From positions 1 through 32,395 of the forward strand of contig JAUSEB010000212.1 in the NCBI GenBank assembly GCA_030650495.1: a stretch of DNA of 32,395 nucleotides. The letters run 5' to 3'. A program made the translations under genes and the position numbers. The stretch's first letter is position 1. Every line of letters begins with the position of its first letter. The notes beneath the pieces are model-generated. The model made no database searches. It saw nothing but the letters and a program-made list of their open reading frames with translations, and had not been told where the DNA came from. Shown one piece after another: positions 1 through 9,054 of the stretch. Origin of the DNA: Armatimonadota bacterium (lineage in GTDB: Bacteria; Armatimonadota; UBA5829; JAUSEB01).

Positions 1-145
1 TGGTTGATAGTTGTCGGTTATGGAGTGTGGGCTTGACGCCGCTTTTCCCTCGACTCTTACGACTCACTTATCTGCGTTCTGAGATTTTCGTGTTTTCTAA
101 AATTTCGTGCTTTCGTGATTAGTACAAAGCTGGACGGATAAACGA
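1..145. other. Upstream region of the Hdr operon with degenerate short repeats
   Basis: This leader has no convincing gene. Positions 3-23 show a degenerate 7-bp period (GTTGATA, GTTGTCG, GTTATGG). TTTCGTG occurs three times, at 86-92, 103-109 and 111-117. A weak ribosome binding site (GGACGGA, about 132-138) precedes the ATG at 146. I see no strong sigma-70 promoter, and the true operon promoter may lie here or before the window. Confidence 0.4.
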
Positions 146-2746
146 ATGAGTGATTTTGCAAATAGAATAATTGATAGCAGAAGATGGATGCTGGATGGAT
201 GGGACGGCCTTCCGCCTCAGCATACCGACGAGGAAGGCGGCTGCGGCGTCACCGGATTTGCGTGCAGTATCCCGGTTAGCGGCCGGCATATCTATGAGCC
301 TTCTTACCAAATGCACAATCGTGGCAACGGCAAGGGTGGCGGGATTGCCTCAGTCGGGTTTGACCCGGCGCAGCTTGGCGTATCAAGGGAAATTCTTAAC
401 GACGACTATATGCTCCACATCGCGCTGCTGAATCATAAGGCGCGGAATCGGGTCGAGGCCGATTTCATTACTCCGATGTTCGATATTCACCACGCCGAAG
501 CGCTCGATCATATCGAAGACTTCCGTGACGTTGAGGGGTTGAAGGTTCGACCGCCGGACGTGCAGCGGTATTACGTGCGGGTGAAGCCGGATGTATTGAG
601 CAAATTCGCCGCTGAGCGCGGGTTGGAATTACTTCCTCAACGTGACATAGAAGACGAATTTATTTATCAAAACACATTTCAGCTTAACTCTAAGTATTAC
701 GCCTCCCTGGGTGAAAAGCAGGCGTTCGTGCTCTCCCATGGCCGCGACCAGATGATACTGAAGATCGTCGGTTACGCCGAGCAGATAGTCAATTACTACA
801 AATTGGAAGATTTCAAAGGGCACGTCTGGATTGCGCACCAGAGATATCCGACCAGGGGCCGCGTGTGGCATCCCGGCGGCGCGCACCCATTCTGTGGATT
901 GAACGAAGCGCTTGTGCATAACGGCGATTTTGCGAATTACTATTCCGTGAGTGAGTATTTAGCGCAAAGAAACGTCAAGCCGTTGTTCCTGACGGACACC
1001 GAGGTCTCGATTCTCGTATTCGACCTTTGGAACCGCGTTTATAAGTATCCGCTGGAGTATATAATCGAAGGACTTGCCCCGACCACGGAGCGCGACTTCG
1101 ATATGCTGCCTAAGGATAAGCAGGCGATATACAGAAAGATTCAGGCAAGCCACATACATGCGTCGCCTGACGGACCGTGGTTCTTCATCATCGCCAGAAA
1201 CGACATCGCGAATGACTCATTCCAACTGCTCGGAATCACTGATACAGCCATGCTCAGGCCGCAGGTGTTCGCGCTGCAAGACGGCGAAGTGCAAATCGGC
1301 TTAGTGTGCTCCGAGAAGCAGGCCATCGACGCTACCCTTCACAGCCTTGCCAAGGAAGACAGCCGCTTCTGCCCGATTGCCGATGATTATTGGAACGCGC
1401 GCGGCGGCAGCTACACCGACGGCGGGGCGTTCATCTTCAACGTAAAGCGCAACGACGATGGGACGCGTACGCTTAGCTGCCAGGACAAGTTTGGGCAATT
1501 GCGAAGCGTTAAACCAGGCAAGCGGGTTGATCTTTCTACTCCGATAGAGGTTTCGGGAACAAGTTCCCGAAACACCGACATCCTCACCGATGAGACCGGT
1601 TTTGCGCTGTTTGAAGCCGGTAAAAAAGCCGCTTTGAGCGAGAACCTTGCCGAGTTAAGGGCGATGTGCTCGGAGATTCCAGCCAAGGCTCAATCCGACA
1701 CCGAGCGGACGGCGGCTATCAATGGGCTAACTCTGCTGATCGACCGCAAGTATCCGGCGGGTGAGTATAAGCGATCTTCGGTTCTCCAAATATTGAGTGA
1801 TTGCTTAACCAGCGTGTTCGAGGCGATTCCACCAATTACCAATGAGCCATCCGGCAAGTACGCCAGGGTCGATTGGGAGACCAGAGACTCGATTCGAGCG
1901 CCCGCTGGTAATGAAGAAGTCCTGGTCGTCAACGCACACGATTTCCCGCCGGAGGATGACGATTGCGACTCGCGCTTGGTAGTTAAGGCTTATGGGCTTG
2001 GCTGGCGTAGGTTCATCTGCTATGGCTATGTCGGACAGAGATTTTTGGGCTGCGGATTCGGCGCTGAAACAGACGACGTTGTGATAGACGCTTACGGCAG
2101 TTCCGGTGACTATCTGGCTTCAGGGTTGGACGGAGCGACGGTTATCGTCCACGGCAACGCACAGGATCAGGTCGCGCAAATTCTCAAGCAAGGGATGCTC
2201 ATTGTTCATGGCGATGTCGGCCAGACCTTTATGTATGGCGCAAAAGGCGGCAGCGTGTTTATAAGAGGCAACGCCGCCGGGCGTCCGCTTATCAACGCCG
2301 TGGGGCGGCCAAAGGCCGTCATCAACGGCACATGCCTGGACTTTTTGGCAGAGTCGTTTATGGCAGGTGATCCTCTGAACGGAGGCGGATTTGTCATTCT
2401 GAACGGTATCCGGCAGGACGACGACGGCAACTGCATCGATCTTGAAACGCCGTATTCGGGATCGAATCTTTTCTCCCTTGCTTCAGGCGGCGCTATTTAT
2501 GTCCGCGATCCGCACAAACAGCTTGACAATGAGCAGCTTAACGGCGGCGCATTCTATGAGCTTTCCGAAGCCGACTGGCGGATCATTAAGCCATATCTTG
2601 AGGAAAACGAGAAGATGTTCGACATTCCGATTTCCCGGCTATTGACGGTGGACGGCAATCTCCGCGAGCCGGCGCAAGTCTACCGAAAAGTTGCCCCGGC
2701 AAAAAAGATTGCCACGATGGTAGCGGACGATGACGCGAACGACTGA
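146..2746 (+). CDS. Glutamate-synthase-like protein: class II glutamine amidotransferase fused to GXGXG domain, no FMN synthase domain
   Basis: This 866-residue protein joins the first and last domains of the glutamate synthase large subunit. Cys33 after Gly-Gly is the expected N-terminal nucleophile of a class II (Ntn) amidotransferase, with a 32-residue propeptide removed. The matching active-site segments are HQRYPTRG with AHPF near residue 230, HNGD near 256 and TDTE near 282. Residues about 610-765 form a GXGXG beta-helix with repeated Gly-rich turns. The central FMN/3Fe-4S synthase domain is absent; a linker of roughly 450-600 joins the halves. The likely activity is glutamine hydrolysis to glutamate and ammonia. 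It is the first gene of the operon, 10 bp before hdrC, so it probably works with the GltD-like part of HdrA. A palindrome at 1550-1573 codes for part of the linker. The domain call is firm; the role is inferred. Confidence 0.85.
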   Translation: MSDFANRIIDSRRWMLDGWDGLPPQHTDEEGGCGVTGFACSIPVSGRHIYEPSYQMHNRGNGKGGGIASVGFDPAQLGVSREILNDDYMLHIALLNHKARNRVEADFITPMFDIHHAEALDHIEDFRDVEGLKVRPPDVQRYYVRVKPDVLSKFAAERGLELLPQRDIEDEFIYQNTFQLNSKYYASLGEKQAFVLSHGRDQMILKIVGYAEQIVNYYKLEDFKGHVWIAHQRYPTRGRVWHPGGAHPFCGLNEALVHNGDFANYYSVSEYLAQRNVKPLFLTDTEVSILVFDLWNRVYKYPLEYIIEGLAPTTERDFDMLPKDKQAIYRKIQASHIHASPDGPWFFIIARNDIANDSFQLLGITDTAMLRPQVFALQDGEVQIGLVCSEKQAIDATLHSLAKEDSRFCPIADDYWNARGGSYTDGGAFIFNVKRNDDGTRTLSCQDKFGQLRSVKPGKRVDLSTPIEVSGTSSRNTDILTDETGFALFEAGKKAALSENLAELRAMCSEIPAKAQSDTERTAAINGLTLLIDRKYPAGEYKRSSVLQILSDCLTSVFEAIPPITNEPSGKYARVDWETRDSIRAPAGNEEVLVVNAHDFPPEDDDCDSRLVVKAYGLGWRRFICYGYVGQRFLGCGFGAETDDVVIDAYGSSGDYLASGLDGATVIVHGNAQDQVAQILKQGMLIVHGDVGQTFMYGAKGGSVFIRGNAAGRPLINAVGRPKAVINGTCLDFLAESFMAGDPLNGGGFVILNGIRQDDDGNCIDLETPYSGSNLFSLASGGAIYVRDPHKQLDNEQLNGGAFYELSEADWRIIKPYLEENEKMFDIPISRLLTVDGNLREPAQVYRKVAPAKKIATMVADDDAND
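1550..1573. repeat. 11-bp-arm palindrome inside a coding region
   Basis: GTTTCGGGAAC at 1550-1560 is followed, after two A residues, by its exact reverse complement at 1563-1573. It is read in frame as part of the linker between the amidotransferase and GXGXG domains, near residues 469-476. A repeat landing in a tolerant linker is the simplest reading. Confidence 0.7.
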
Positions 2747-2756
2747 GAGGACTTAG

Positions 2757-3317
2757 ATGAGTAACACAGCCCTTATAGATACAATTAACCGCGATCTTCT
2801 TATCGAGATCGACCCGGATGGGAAGCTGAATTTGACCGCTTGCCTGCAATGCGGCAGGTGCTCGTCGGGCTGCACGATGCGCCTTGAGACCGACATCCTT
2901 CCGCATCAACTCAATCGGATGGTCGCGCTTGGGATGAAGGATCAGCTTCTGGCAAGTAAGGCGATTTGGACCTGCGTCTCGTGCCAAACCTGCGTATCAC
3001 GCTGCCCGATGAATGTCGATACACCGGCTTTGATTGACAGGTTACGCGAAATAGCGAATTCGGCTCCCGGCGATCTTAATAAAGTAAAGATTTTCAACGA
3101 GACGTTCCTTGCTTCCGTCCGTCGATATGGGCGGGCGCATGAGTTCGGTCTGATGGCCGCATATAAGATGAAGACGCGGGACTTCTTTACGGATCTTGCC
3201 AAATTCCCGGCAATGCTCCTTAAAGGCAAGATGAAGATTCTCCCGCCCTTCACCAAAGGCCGGGCGGCGGTCGCCAAGATATTTGATAAAACGCTCCAGC
3301 AACGGGGGCCAAAGTGA
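2757..3317 (+). CDS. hdrC: Heterodisulfide reductase subunit C-like ferredoxin (HdrC)
   Basis: This 186-residue soluble protein has two four-Cys [4Fe-4S] motifs: Cys29/32/35/39 and Cys73/76/79/83, the second with the usual Pro after the last Cys. This is the HdrC pattern and length. HdrC passes electrons between the flavin subunit HdrA and the catalytic subunit HdrB. A good ribosome binding site (GAGAGGA) lies 6 bp before the ATG. The stop overlaps the start region of hdrB, which suggests translational coupling. The family assignment is secure; the electron partner here is unknown. Confidence 0.9.
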   Translation: MSNTALIDTINRDLLIEIDPDGKLNLTACLQCGRCSSGCTMRLETDILPHQLNRMVALGMKDQLLASKAIWTCVSCQTCVSRCPMNVDTPALIDRLREIANSAPGDLNKVKIFNETFLASVRRYGRAHEFGLMAAYKMKTRDFFTDLAKFPAMLLKGKMKILPPFTKGRAAVAKIFDKTLQQRGPK

Positions 3318-4174
3318 TGAAGTATTCGTTTTTCCCTGGATGCTCGTTGGAGTCCACGGCGCAGGATTTTCGCATGTCGACTTTTGCGGTCGCTGAGGCG
3401 CTGGGCGTTCAAATGGAAGAGTTACCCGATTGGACTTGCTGCGGCTCGTCCCCTGCTCACTCGACGGATGAAGTTCTTGCCGCCGCTCTTCCCGCGCGCA
3501 ACCTAGCGATTGCAAAAAGCCTGGAGCGGGATATGGTCGTCTGCTGCGCCGCTTGTTACAGCAGGCTGGCGAGCGCAAATCAGGCCTTGGCGGAGAATGA
3601 GAACCTGCGAATCGAAGTGGCGAAAGTCATCGGCCATGGATATGGCGGGTCGGTTAGAGTCCGGCACTTCCTTCAAGTCCTCCGTGATGATGTCGGACTG
3701 GCGGAAATAAAAGACCGGGTTACAAAAAGTTTAAGCGGCCTCAAGGTGGCTTGCTATTACGGCTGTCTGCTTACAAGGCCGAAAGAGTTAAGTATACTAG
3801 ACGACCCTGAAGACCCGCAAATGATGGAAGAACTGTTGATTGCAGCGGGAGCGGATCCCGTCGAATGGCCGTATAAGACCGAGTGCTGCGGCGCGAGCTT
3901 TTCCATAACGCGCACTGAAACAGTCAAGCGGCTTAGCGGCGAGATACTGCGTATGGCGAAGCAGAGCGGCGCGGAGTGTATCGCGGTAGCTTGTCCATTA
4001 TGCCAGACAAATCTTGATTTACGCCAGGCGGAAATCGAACAGGCATCCGGTGAGAAGTTCGAACTCCCAGTCTTTTATTTCACCCAGCTCCTTGGTCGAG
4101 CGATGGGACTATCCGATAACGCGCTTGGCATCGGCAAGCTGATGACCGACCCGGCGCGGGTTTTGGCGAGGTAG
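3317..4174 (+). CDS. hdrB: Heterodisulfide reductase subunit B-like protein (HdrB), CCG domains
   Basis: This protein of about 285 residues carries two CCG (Cys-rich) domains. The first has Cys-Cys-Gly near residue 42 and CCAAC near 76. The second has Cys-Cys-Gly near 192 and CPLC near 230. In HdrB these bind the noncubane [4Fe-4S] clusters that reduce a disulfide. The N-terminus KYSFFPGC is typical. I chose ATG 3317 over GTG 3314 because it lies 8 bp after a GGGGG ribosome binding site and gives the usual first residues. It shares the TGATG junction with hdrC. The substrate need not be CoM-S-S-CoB: bacteria with this subunit use other acceptors that are mostly undefined. Confidence 0.9.
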   Translation: MKYSFFPGCSLESTAQDFRMSTFAVAEALGVQMEELPDWTCCGSSPAHSTDEVLAAALPARNLAIAKSLERDMVVCCAACYSRLASANQALAENENLRIEVAKVIGHGYGGSVRVRHFLQVLRDDVGLAEIKDRVTKSLSGLKVACYYGCLLTRPKELSILDDPEDPQMMEELLIAAGADPVEWPYKTECCGASFSITRTETVKRLSGEILRMAKQSGAECIAVACPLCQTNLDLRQAEIEQASGEKFELPVFYFTQLLGRAMGLSDNALGIGKLMTDPARVLAR

Positions 4175-4180
4175 GCGGAA

Positions 4181-7100
4181 ATGAGCGTCAATAACGAACA
4201 AACGAATAATCCGATTGGAGCGGCGCTGGTGTGCGGCGGCGGTATCGCGGGCATACAGTCCGCGCTCGACCTCGCCAATTCCGGCTACAAGGTCTATCTA
4301 ATCGAGAAGTCGGCGTCCATCGGCGGCAAGATGGCGCAATTGGATAAGACTTTCCCGACCGGCGACTGCGCCACGTGTATCATCTCGCCTAAACTCGTCG
4401 AGTGCGTCCGCAATCTGAATATAGAGATTCTTACTCAATCACAGATCGAAGATATGACCGGCGAGCCTGGAAACTTCAAGGTGAAGATCAGGCAGAAGGC
4501 AAGATTTGTCGACATCGGCAAATGCAACTCCTGCGGCGACTGCGTAAAGGTCTGCCCCGTGCAAACACCTGACGTTTTCAACCGCGGCTTATCGACCACG
4601 ACGGCCATACATAAGGTTTCGGCGCAGGCTGCTCCGAACGCTTATGTCATCGCTAAGAAAGAACGCCCACCCTGCGTCTCGGCCTGTCCGATGGGCCAGA
4701 ACGCGCAGGCTTACGTCGCTCTTATAGCAAAAGGCAAATATGCCGAAGCTGCTGAGATAATCCGGCAGGACAATCCCCTGCCCCTCATCTGCGGCTATGT
4801 CTGCCACCGGCCTTGCGAAAGCGAATGCCAGCAGGGAAGATACGGCGAATCGGTGTCTATAAGAGATCTGAAGCGATTCGCCATTGAGAACGAACCAACT
4901 GCGCCAAAGACAGAGATGGCTGCGAAGCGTGAGGAGAAGGTCGCGATTATCGGCTCCGGTCCGGCGGGCCTCGGCGCGGCGGACTATCTTGCGCGAAAAG
5001 GCTACGGCGTTACGATGTTCGAAGCCTCGCCTGTTCCCGGCGGAATGATGCGGGCGGGAATACCAGATTTCCGGCTTCCACGCGAAGTTATTGACAACGA
5101 GATACAGCAAATCTTGGATTTGGGAGTTGAACTGAAAACCAGCTCCCCTATCGGTTCGTTTCTTACGCTCGACTGGCTGCTGCAAAACGGCTACAGCGCA
5201 GTGTTCGCCGCGGTCGGAGCGCAAAAAAGCTCCAGCCTGGGGATTGACGGGGAGAATCTCGACGGCGTTCGCCCCGGCATTGAGTTCATACGCAAGGTGA
5301 ACCTCGGCGAGCACGTTCAAATTGGCGCGAGAGTGGCCGTGATTGGCGCGGGCAACGCCGCAATGGATATAGCCCGCACGGCGATTCGGCTCGGCGCGAA
5401 GGAAGTCACCATCGTATATCGACGCACGAAAAAGGAAATGCCCGCCGATCCGGTGGAGGTCGAAGACGCCCTAGCCGAAGGCGTTAAATTCGTTTTTCTT
5501 ACCAATCCCAAACGGTTTGTCGGCAAGAACGGCAAACTCACGGGAATCGAGTGCCTGCGGATGAAGCTCTCTGACGATGTTGACGCATCGGGCCGAAGGC
5601 GGCCAGCGCCGGTCGAGAAGTCAGAGCATATTATCGAATGCGACGAAGCGATACTAGCCACCGGTCAGACTCCCGATATGGGATTTGCGACTGGGGCAAA
5701 TATCAGCGTCAACAAGTGGGGACTGTTAAAAGTCGATCCGGTCACTCTGGCAACCAACAAGCCCGGAGTGTTCGCTGGCGGCGATGTCGTCGCGGGAGCG
5801 GGAACTTTGAGCGAGGCAGTCGCGGCTGGCAAAAGAGCGGCTGAATCCATCGACAGGTTTATCAACGGCGAGAATTTAGCCGATGGCAGGTCAGCCGACC
5901 CGCGCGTTTGGACCGAAGAACAGCATCAGGAGTTAGAAAAGGTTCATTGGCGGGAGAAACGTCAGCGGAGCGCAAGAATCAAAGCAGAGCACGGCGCTAC
6001 TTACACCACAGAGCAGGCAGTAGCGGAAGCTGAGAGATGTCTTGCTTGCGGGATTTGCTGCGAATGTATGGAATGCGTGAAGGCTTGCCAGCCAAAGGCG
6101 ATTTTCCATGATATGCAGGACCAGACGCGCGAGCTTGAGGTCGGCGCGGTCATTCTTGCTCCCGGTTATGAGGAGTTCGACGCCCGGCTGCGCGGTGAAT
6201 TTGGCTTTGGCCGTTATCCGAACGTGGTCACAAACGTGCAATTTGAGAGGATGCTTTCGGCAAGCGGTCCGTTCGGAGGACATGTGCAGCGTCCGGCGGA
6301 CGGCGGCGAGCCAAAGAAGATCGCGTTCATCCAGTGTGTAGGCTCGCGCGACACGACAAATGGTAATCCGTATTGCTCGTCAGTCTGCTGCATGGCGGCA
6401 ATCAAGGAAGCTGTCATCGCCAAGGAGCACACGCCCGGTCTGGAAGCAACCATTTTTTACACCGATATACGCGCATTTGGAAAAGATTTCGACCGTTACT
6501 ATGAACGCGCAAAGGCCGGCGGCGTGAACTTCACCCGCAGCATGGTCTCCCGCGTTGTCGAGATGCCGGGGTCTAAGAATTTGCGGCTTTCTTATATCAA
6601 GGATGGCAAGCCTTTTGACGAAGAGTTTGACATAGTTGTGCTTTCCACCGGAATCCGTCCGAGTAAAGAAGCCATACGGACTGCCAAGGCGGTTGGCGTT
6701 GAATTGAGCGACTGCGGGTTCTGCAAGACGGACGAATTTGCGACAGTATCGGCGTCTCGTAATGGAGTATTCGTCGCGGGCGCGTTCCAAGAGCCAAAAG
6801 ACATCCCTGAAACCATTACTCAAGCCAGCGCGGCGGCGGCAATGGCAATGGAATTGCTTGCGCCCGCGCGAGGATCTCTTGCTGCTGAGAAGGTCTATCC
6901 TAAGGAACATGATTTCACCGATGCGCCGCCGAGGATTGGCGTGTTCGTCTGCCACTGTGGGATCAACATATCCTCAGTCGTGTATGTTGACCAGGTTGTC
7001 GAGGCCGCCAAAACTATGCCGGGTGTGGCCTTTGCTGAAAACCAGATTTACGCCTGCGCTGACAACACCCAAGAACGGTTGAAAGAGATCATCAAGGAGC

Positions 7101-8608
7101 ATAATCTGAACCGCCTTATCGTCGCTTCATGCTCTCCAAGAACTCACGAAGCGTTATTCAGAGAAACCGCGCGGGAGTGTGGGCTGAATCCCTATTTAGT
7201 CGATATGGCAAATATACGCGATCAATGCTCGTGGGTGCACTCGAACAACCGCGAAGCCGCTACGGAGAAGGCGATTGACCTCGTGCGGATGGCGGTAGGC
7301 AGGACTGCAAGATTGGCTTCATTGACGACCGAAGAGCTTCCCGTCGCGCAGTCAGCGTTGATACTAGGCGGAGGCCCCAGCGGGATTGCGGCGGCGTTGT
7401 CGCTTGCGAACCAGGGTTATCGAACACATTTGGTCGAAAAGGCAGCGCAATTGGGCGGACGGCTGAGCGCCGGAACGCTTCGAGATAAGATGACGGCTGA
7501 TGTGACTAACCACCCGCTGATCTCGGTCTATCTCTCTTCACAGCTTGCGGCGCTACAAGGGCACGTCGGCAACTTCACAAGTGAGATCAAGACTACTGCC
7601 GGAACTAAGACCGTGACTCATGGAGCGATTGTGATCGCAACCGGCGGCGTCGAGCATAAGCCGAACGAATATCTATATGGCCAGGATTCGCGTGTAATGA
7701 CTCAGCGTGAATTAGAAGCCAAATTCGCGGCAGATTCGGTTGACTTGCCTAAGAACGCGGTCGTTGCAATGATTCAGTGCGTCGGCTCGCGGAACGAAGA
7801 AAGGCCTTTCTGCTCACGCTCTTGCTGTACGGACGCGGTGAAGAACGCAATTCGTGTTAAAGAACTGCGCCCTGATGCGAACGTGGTCGTGCTATACCGC
7901 GATATGCGGACCTACGGGACTAACGAGCTTTATTATCAGAAAGCGCGTGAGCTTGGCGTGATGTTCTTCAGATATGAGCAGGAGGAACCGCCACAAGTTA
8001 TCGGCGGCGAGTCTCCGACGCTAAAGTTTTTCGATCATGACCTCGGCCTGCAAATGGAGTTGAAGCCGGACTTGCTGGTCCTATCAACGGGAACATCGCC
8101 TGCGTTGGATAATCAGGCTGTTTCCGAACTGGCGAAGATACCATTGAACAACGACGGCTTCTTCTTGGAAGCGCATGTGAAGCTCAGGCCGGTGGATTTC
8201 GCCTCGGAAGGCATTTTCCTTTGCGGAAGCGCTCACTCGCCCAAGGGAACCGCTGAGAATATTCAGCAGGGCCGGGCGGCGGCTGGCCGGGCGGCCACCA
8301 TTTTGAGCAAAAAGAGTATGATCGTCGGCGGGCAGGTGAGCAAGGTGGACATTCGCAAATGCGTGTCTTGTCTTACCTGCGTGAAGGTCTGCCCTTACGG
8401 CGCTCCTGAGATTAGTCCGAATAACGGCAAGAACCGGGTGGAGATTCAGGCGGCGAAGTGCATGGGCTGCGGAAGCTGCGCGGCGGAATGCCCGGCGAAG
8501 GCAATTCAATTGCAGCATTTCATGGACGCGCAGGTTGCAGCTGCAATCGAAGCTTTGTTGGAAGATATAACTGTCAGCTGTCAGCTGACAGCTGACAGTT
8601 TGGAGTAA
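4181..8608 (+). CDS. hdrA: Giant HdrA: two HdrA flavoprotein units with an inserted GltD/NfnB-like NAD(P)H oxidoreductase module
   Basis: This protein has 1475 residues, far longer than ordinary HdrA. Residues 15-43 are an FAD dinucleotide-binding fold. Cys63/66 and nearby residues match the HdrA Cys-rich motif, and 115-125 begins a ferredoxin motif. Residues about 160-608 are a GltD-like insertion: Cys165, 169, 204, 208, 212 and 216, FAD site GSGPAG near 258-263, and a second nucleotide site GAGNAA near 389-394 for NAD(P)H. HdrA sequence resumes with a Cys cluster at 620-636. Residues 916-1385 form a second HdrA copy, starting with the CHCG motif and with another FAD site at 1062-1068. Two [4Fe-4S] motifs close the protein (Cys1394-1404 and 1427-1437). 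I infer that NAD(P)H electrons enter the Hdr complex through the insertion, with flavin-based bifurcation possible. The last 12 or so residues are encoded by a palindromic repeat. Confidence 0.9.
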   Translation: MSVNNEQTNNPIGAALVCGGGIAGIQSALDLANSGYKVYLIEKSASIGGKMAQLDKTFPTGDCATCIISPKLVECVRNLNIEILTQSQIEDMTGEPGNFKVKIRQKARFVDIGKCNSCGDCVKVCPVQTPDVFNRGLSTTTAIHKVSAQAAPNAYVIAKKERPPCVSACPMGQNAQAYVALIAKGKYAEAAEIIRQDNPLPLICGYVCHRPCESECQQGRYGESVSIRDLKRFAIENEPTAPKTEMAAKREEKVAIIGSGPAGLGAADYLARKGYGVTMFEASPVPGGMMRAGIPDFRLPREVIDNEIQQILDLGVELKTSSPIGSFLTLDWLLQNGYSAVFAAVGAQKSSSLGIDGENLDGVRPGIEFIRKVNLGEHVQIGARVAVIGAGNAAMDIARTAIRLGAKEVTIVYRRTKKEMPADPVEVEDALAEGVKFVFLTNPKRFVGKNGKLTGIECLRMKLSDDVDASGRRRPAPVEKSEHIIECDEAILATGQTPDMGFATGANISVNKWGLLKVDPVTLATNKPGVFAGGDVVAGAGTLSEAVAAGKRAAESIDRFINGENLADGRSADPRVWTEEQHQELEKVHWREKRQRSARIKAEHGATYTTEQAVAEAERCLACGICCECMECVKACQPKAIFHDMQDQTRELEVGAVILAPGYEEFDARLRGEFGFGRYPNVVTNVQFERMLSASGPFGGHVQRPADGGEPKKIAFIQCVGSRDTTNGNPYCSSVCCMAAIKEAVIAKEHTPGLEATIFYTDIRAFGKDFDRYYERAKAGGVNFTRSMVSRVVEMPGSKNLRLSYIKDGKPFDEEFDIVVLSTGIRPSKEAIRTAKAVGVELSDCGFCKTDEFATVSASRNGVFVAGAFQEPKDIPETITQASAAAAMAMELLAPARGSLAAEKVYPKEHDFTDAPPRIGVFVCHCGINISSVVYVDQVVEAAKTMPGVAFAENQIYACADNTQERLKEIIKEHNLNRLIVASCSPRTHEALFRETARECGLNPYLVDMANIRDQCSWVHSNNREAATEKAIDLVRMAVGRTARLASLTTEELPVAQSALILGGGPSGIAAALSLANQGYRTHLVEKAAQLGGRLSAGTLRDKMTADVTNHPLISVYLSSQLAALQGHVGNFTSEIKTTAGTKTVTHGAIVIATGGVEHKPNEYLYGQDSRVMTQRELEAKFAADSVDLPKNAVVAMIQCVGSRNEERPFCSRSCCTDAVKNAIRVKELRPDANVVVLYRDMRTYGTNELYYQKARELGVMFFRYEQEEPPQVIGGESPTLKFFDHDLGLQMELKPDLLVLSTGTSPALDNQAVSELAKIPLNNDGFFLEAHVKLRPVDFASEGIFLCGSAHSPKGTAENIQQGRAAAGRAATILSKKSMIVGGQVSKVDIRKCVSCLTCVKVCPYGAPEISPNNGKNRVEIQAAKCMGCGSCAAECPAKAIQLQHFMDAQVAAAIEALLEDITVSCQLTADSLE
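8569..8600. repeat. 32-bp perfect palindrome with 7-bp period, coding for the HdrA C-terminus
   Basis: The sequence is its own reverse complement over 32 bp and steps in heptamers (TCAGCTG, TCAGCTG, ACAGCTG). It is translated as the last residues of HdrA and ends 2 bp before the GGAG ribosome binding site of the mvhD-like gene. A near-identical 34-bp copy lies at 28236-28269. It could form an RNA hairpin next to that site. Confidence 0.9.
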
Positions 8609-8613
8609 ATACG

Positions 8614-9054
8614 ATGACATTCGAACCTAAAATACTCGCGCTGTGCTGCCATTATTGCGCTTACGCCGCTGCCGACTTGGCGGGATCAATGCGGCTGCAA
8701 TATCCGCCGAATATCCGCGTACTGCGATTGCCCTGCACCGGCAAGGTTGACACGGGTTACATCCTACGCGCTTTTGAGAAGGGCATAGACGGAGTAATTG
8801 TCGCCGGATGTCTGGAAGGCGGATGCCATTTCCAGGAAGGCAATTTGCGCGCGAAGAAGCGCGTGACGCTGGTCCGCGAGCTAATGTCCGAGGCCGGCGT
8901 CGAGCAGGAACGGCTTGAGATGTTCAACCTGTCATCGGCGCAGGGGCAGACGTTCTCGGATATAGTCGAGATGATGACCAAGAGAATTAAAGAACTCGGA
9001 CCCAGCCCATTGCGGAAAGAAGTTAAGAGGGTCCCGGAGGAGATAGCAAGATGA
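8614..9054 (+). CDS. mvhD: MvhD-like hydrogenase iron-sulfur (delta) subunit
   Basis: This 146-residue protein matches the MvhD/FrhD-type family that binds a [2Fe-2S] cluster and links HdrA to its electron donor. Visible Cys residues sit in LCCHYCAY near the start, in LPCTGKVD near residue 37, and in GCLEGGCHF near 65. Family members sit on HdrA and receive electrons from a hydrogenase, formate dehydrogenase or other partner. No hydrogenase gene is in the window. The ATG follows GGAG by 8 bp, and the end overlaps metV by four bases (ATGA). Short length and cysteine spacing make the call reliable; the donor is unknown. Confidence 0.88.
   Translation: MTFEPKILALCCHYCAYAAADLAGSMRLQYPPNIRVLRLPCTGKVDTGYILRAFEKGIDGVIVAGCLEGGCHFQEGNLRAKKRVTLVRELMSEAGVEQERLEMFNLSSAQGQTFSDIVEMMTKRIKELGPSPLRKEVKRVPEEIAR

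Noticed and set aside
5317-5661. Antisense open frames within hdrA and other large genes
   Set aside because: They are shadows of strongly coding regions on the other strand and have no ribosome sites or homology.
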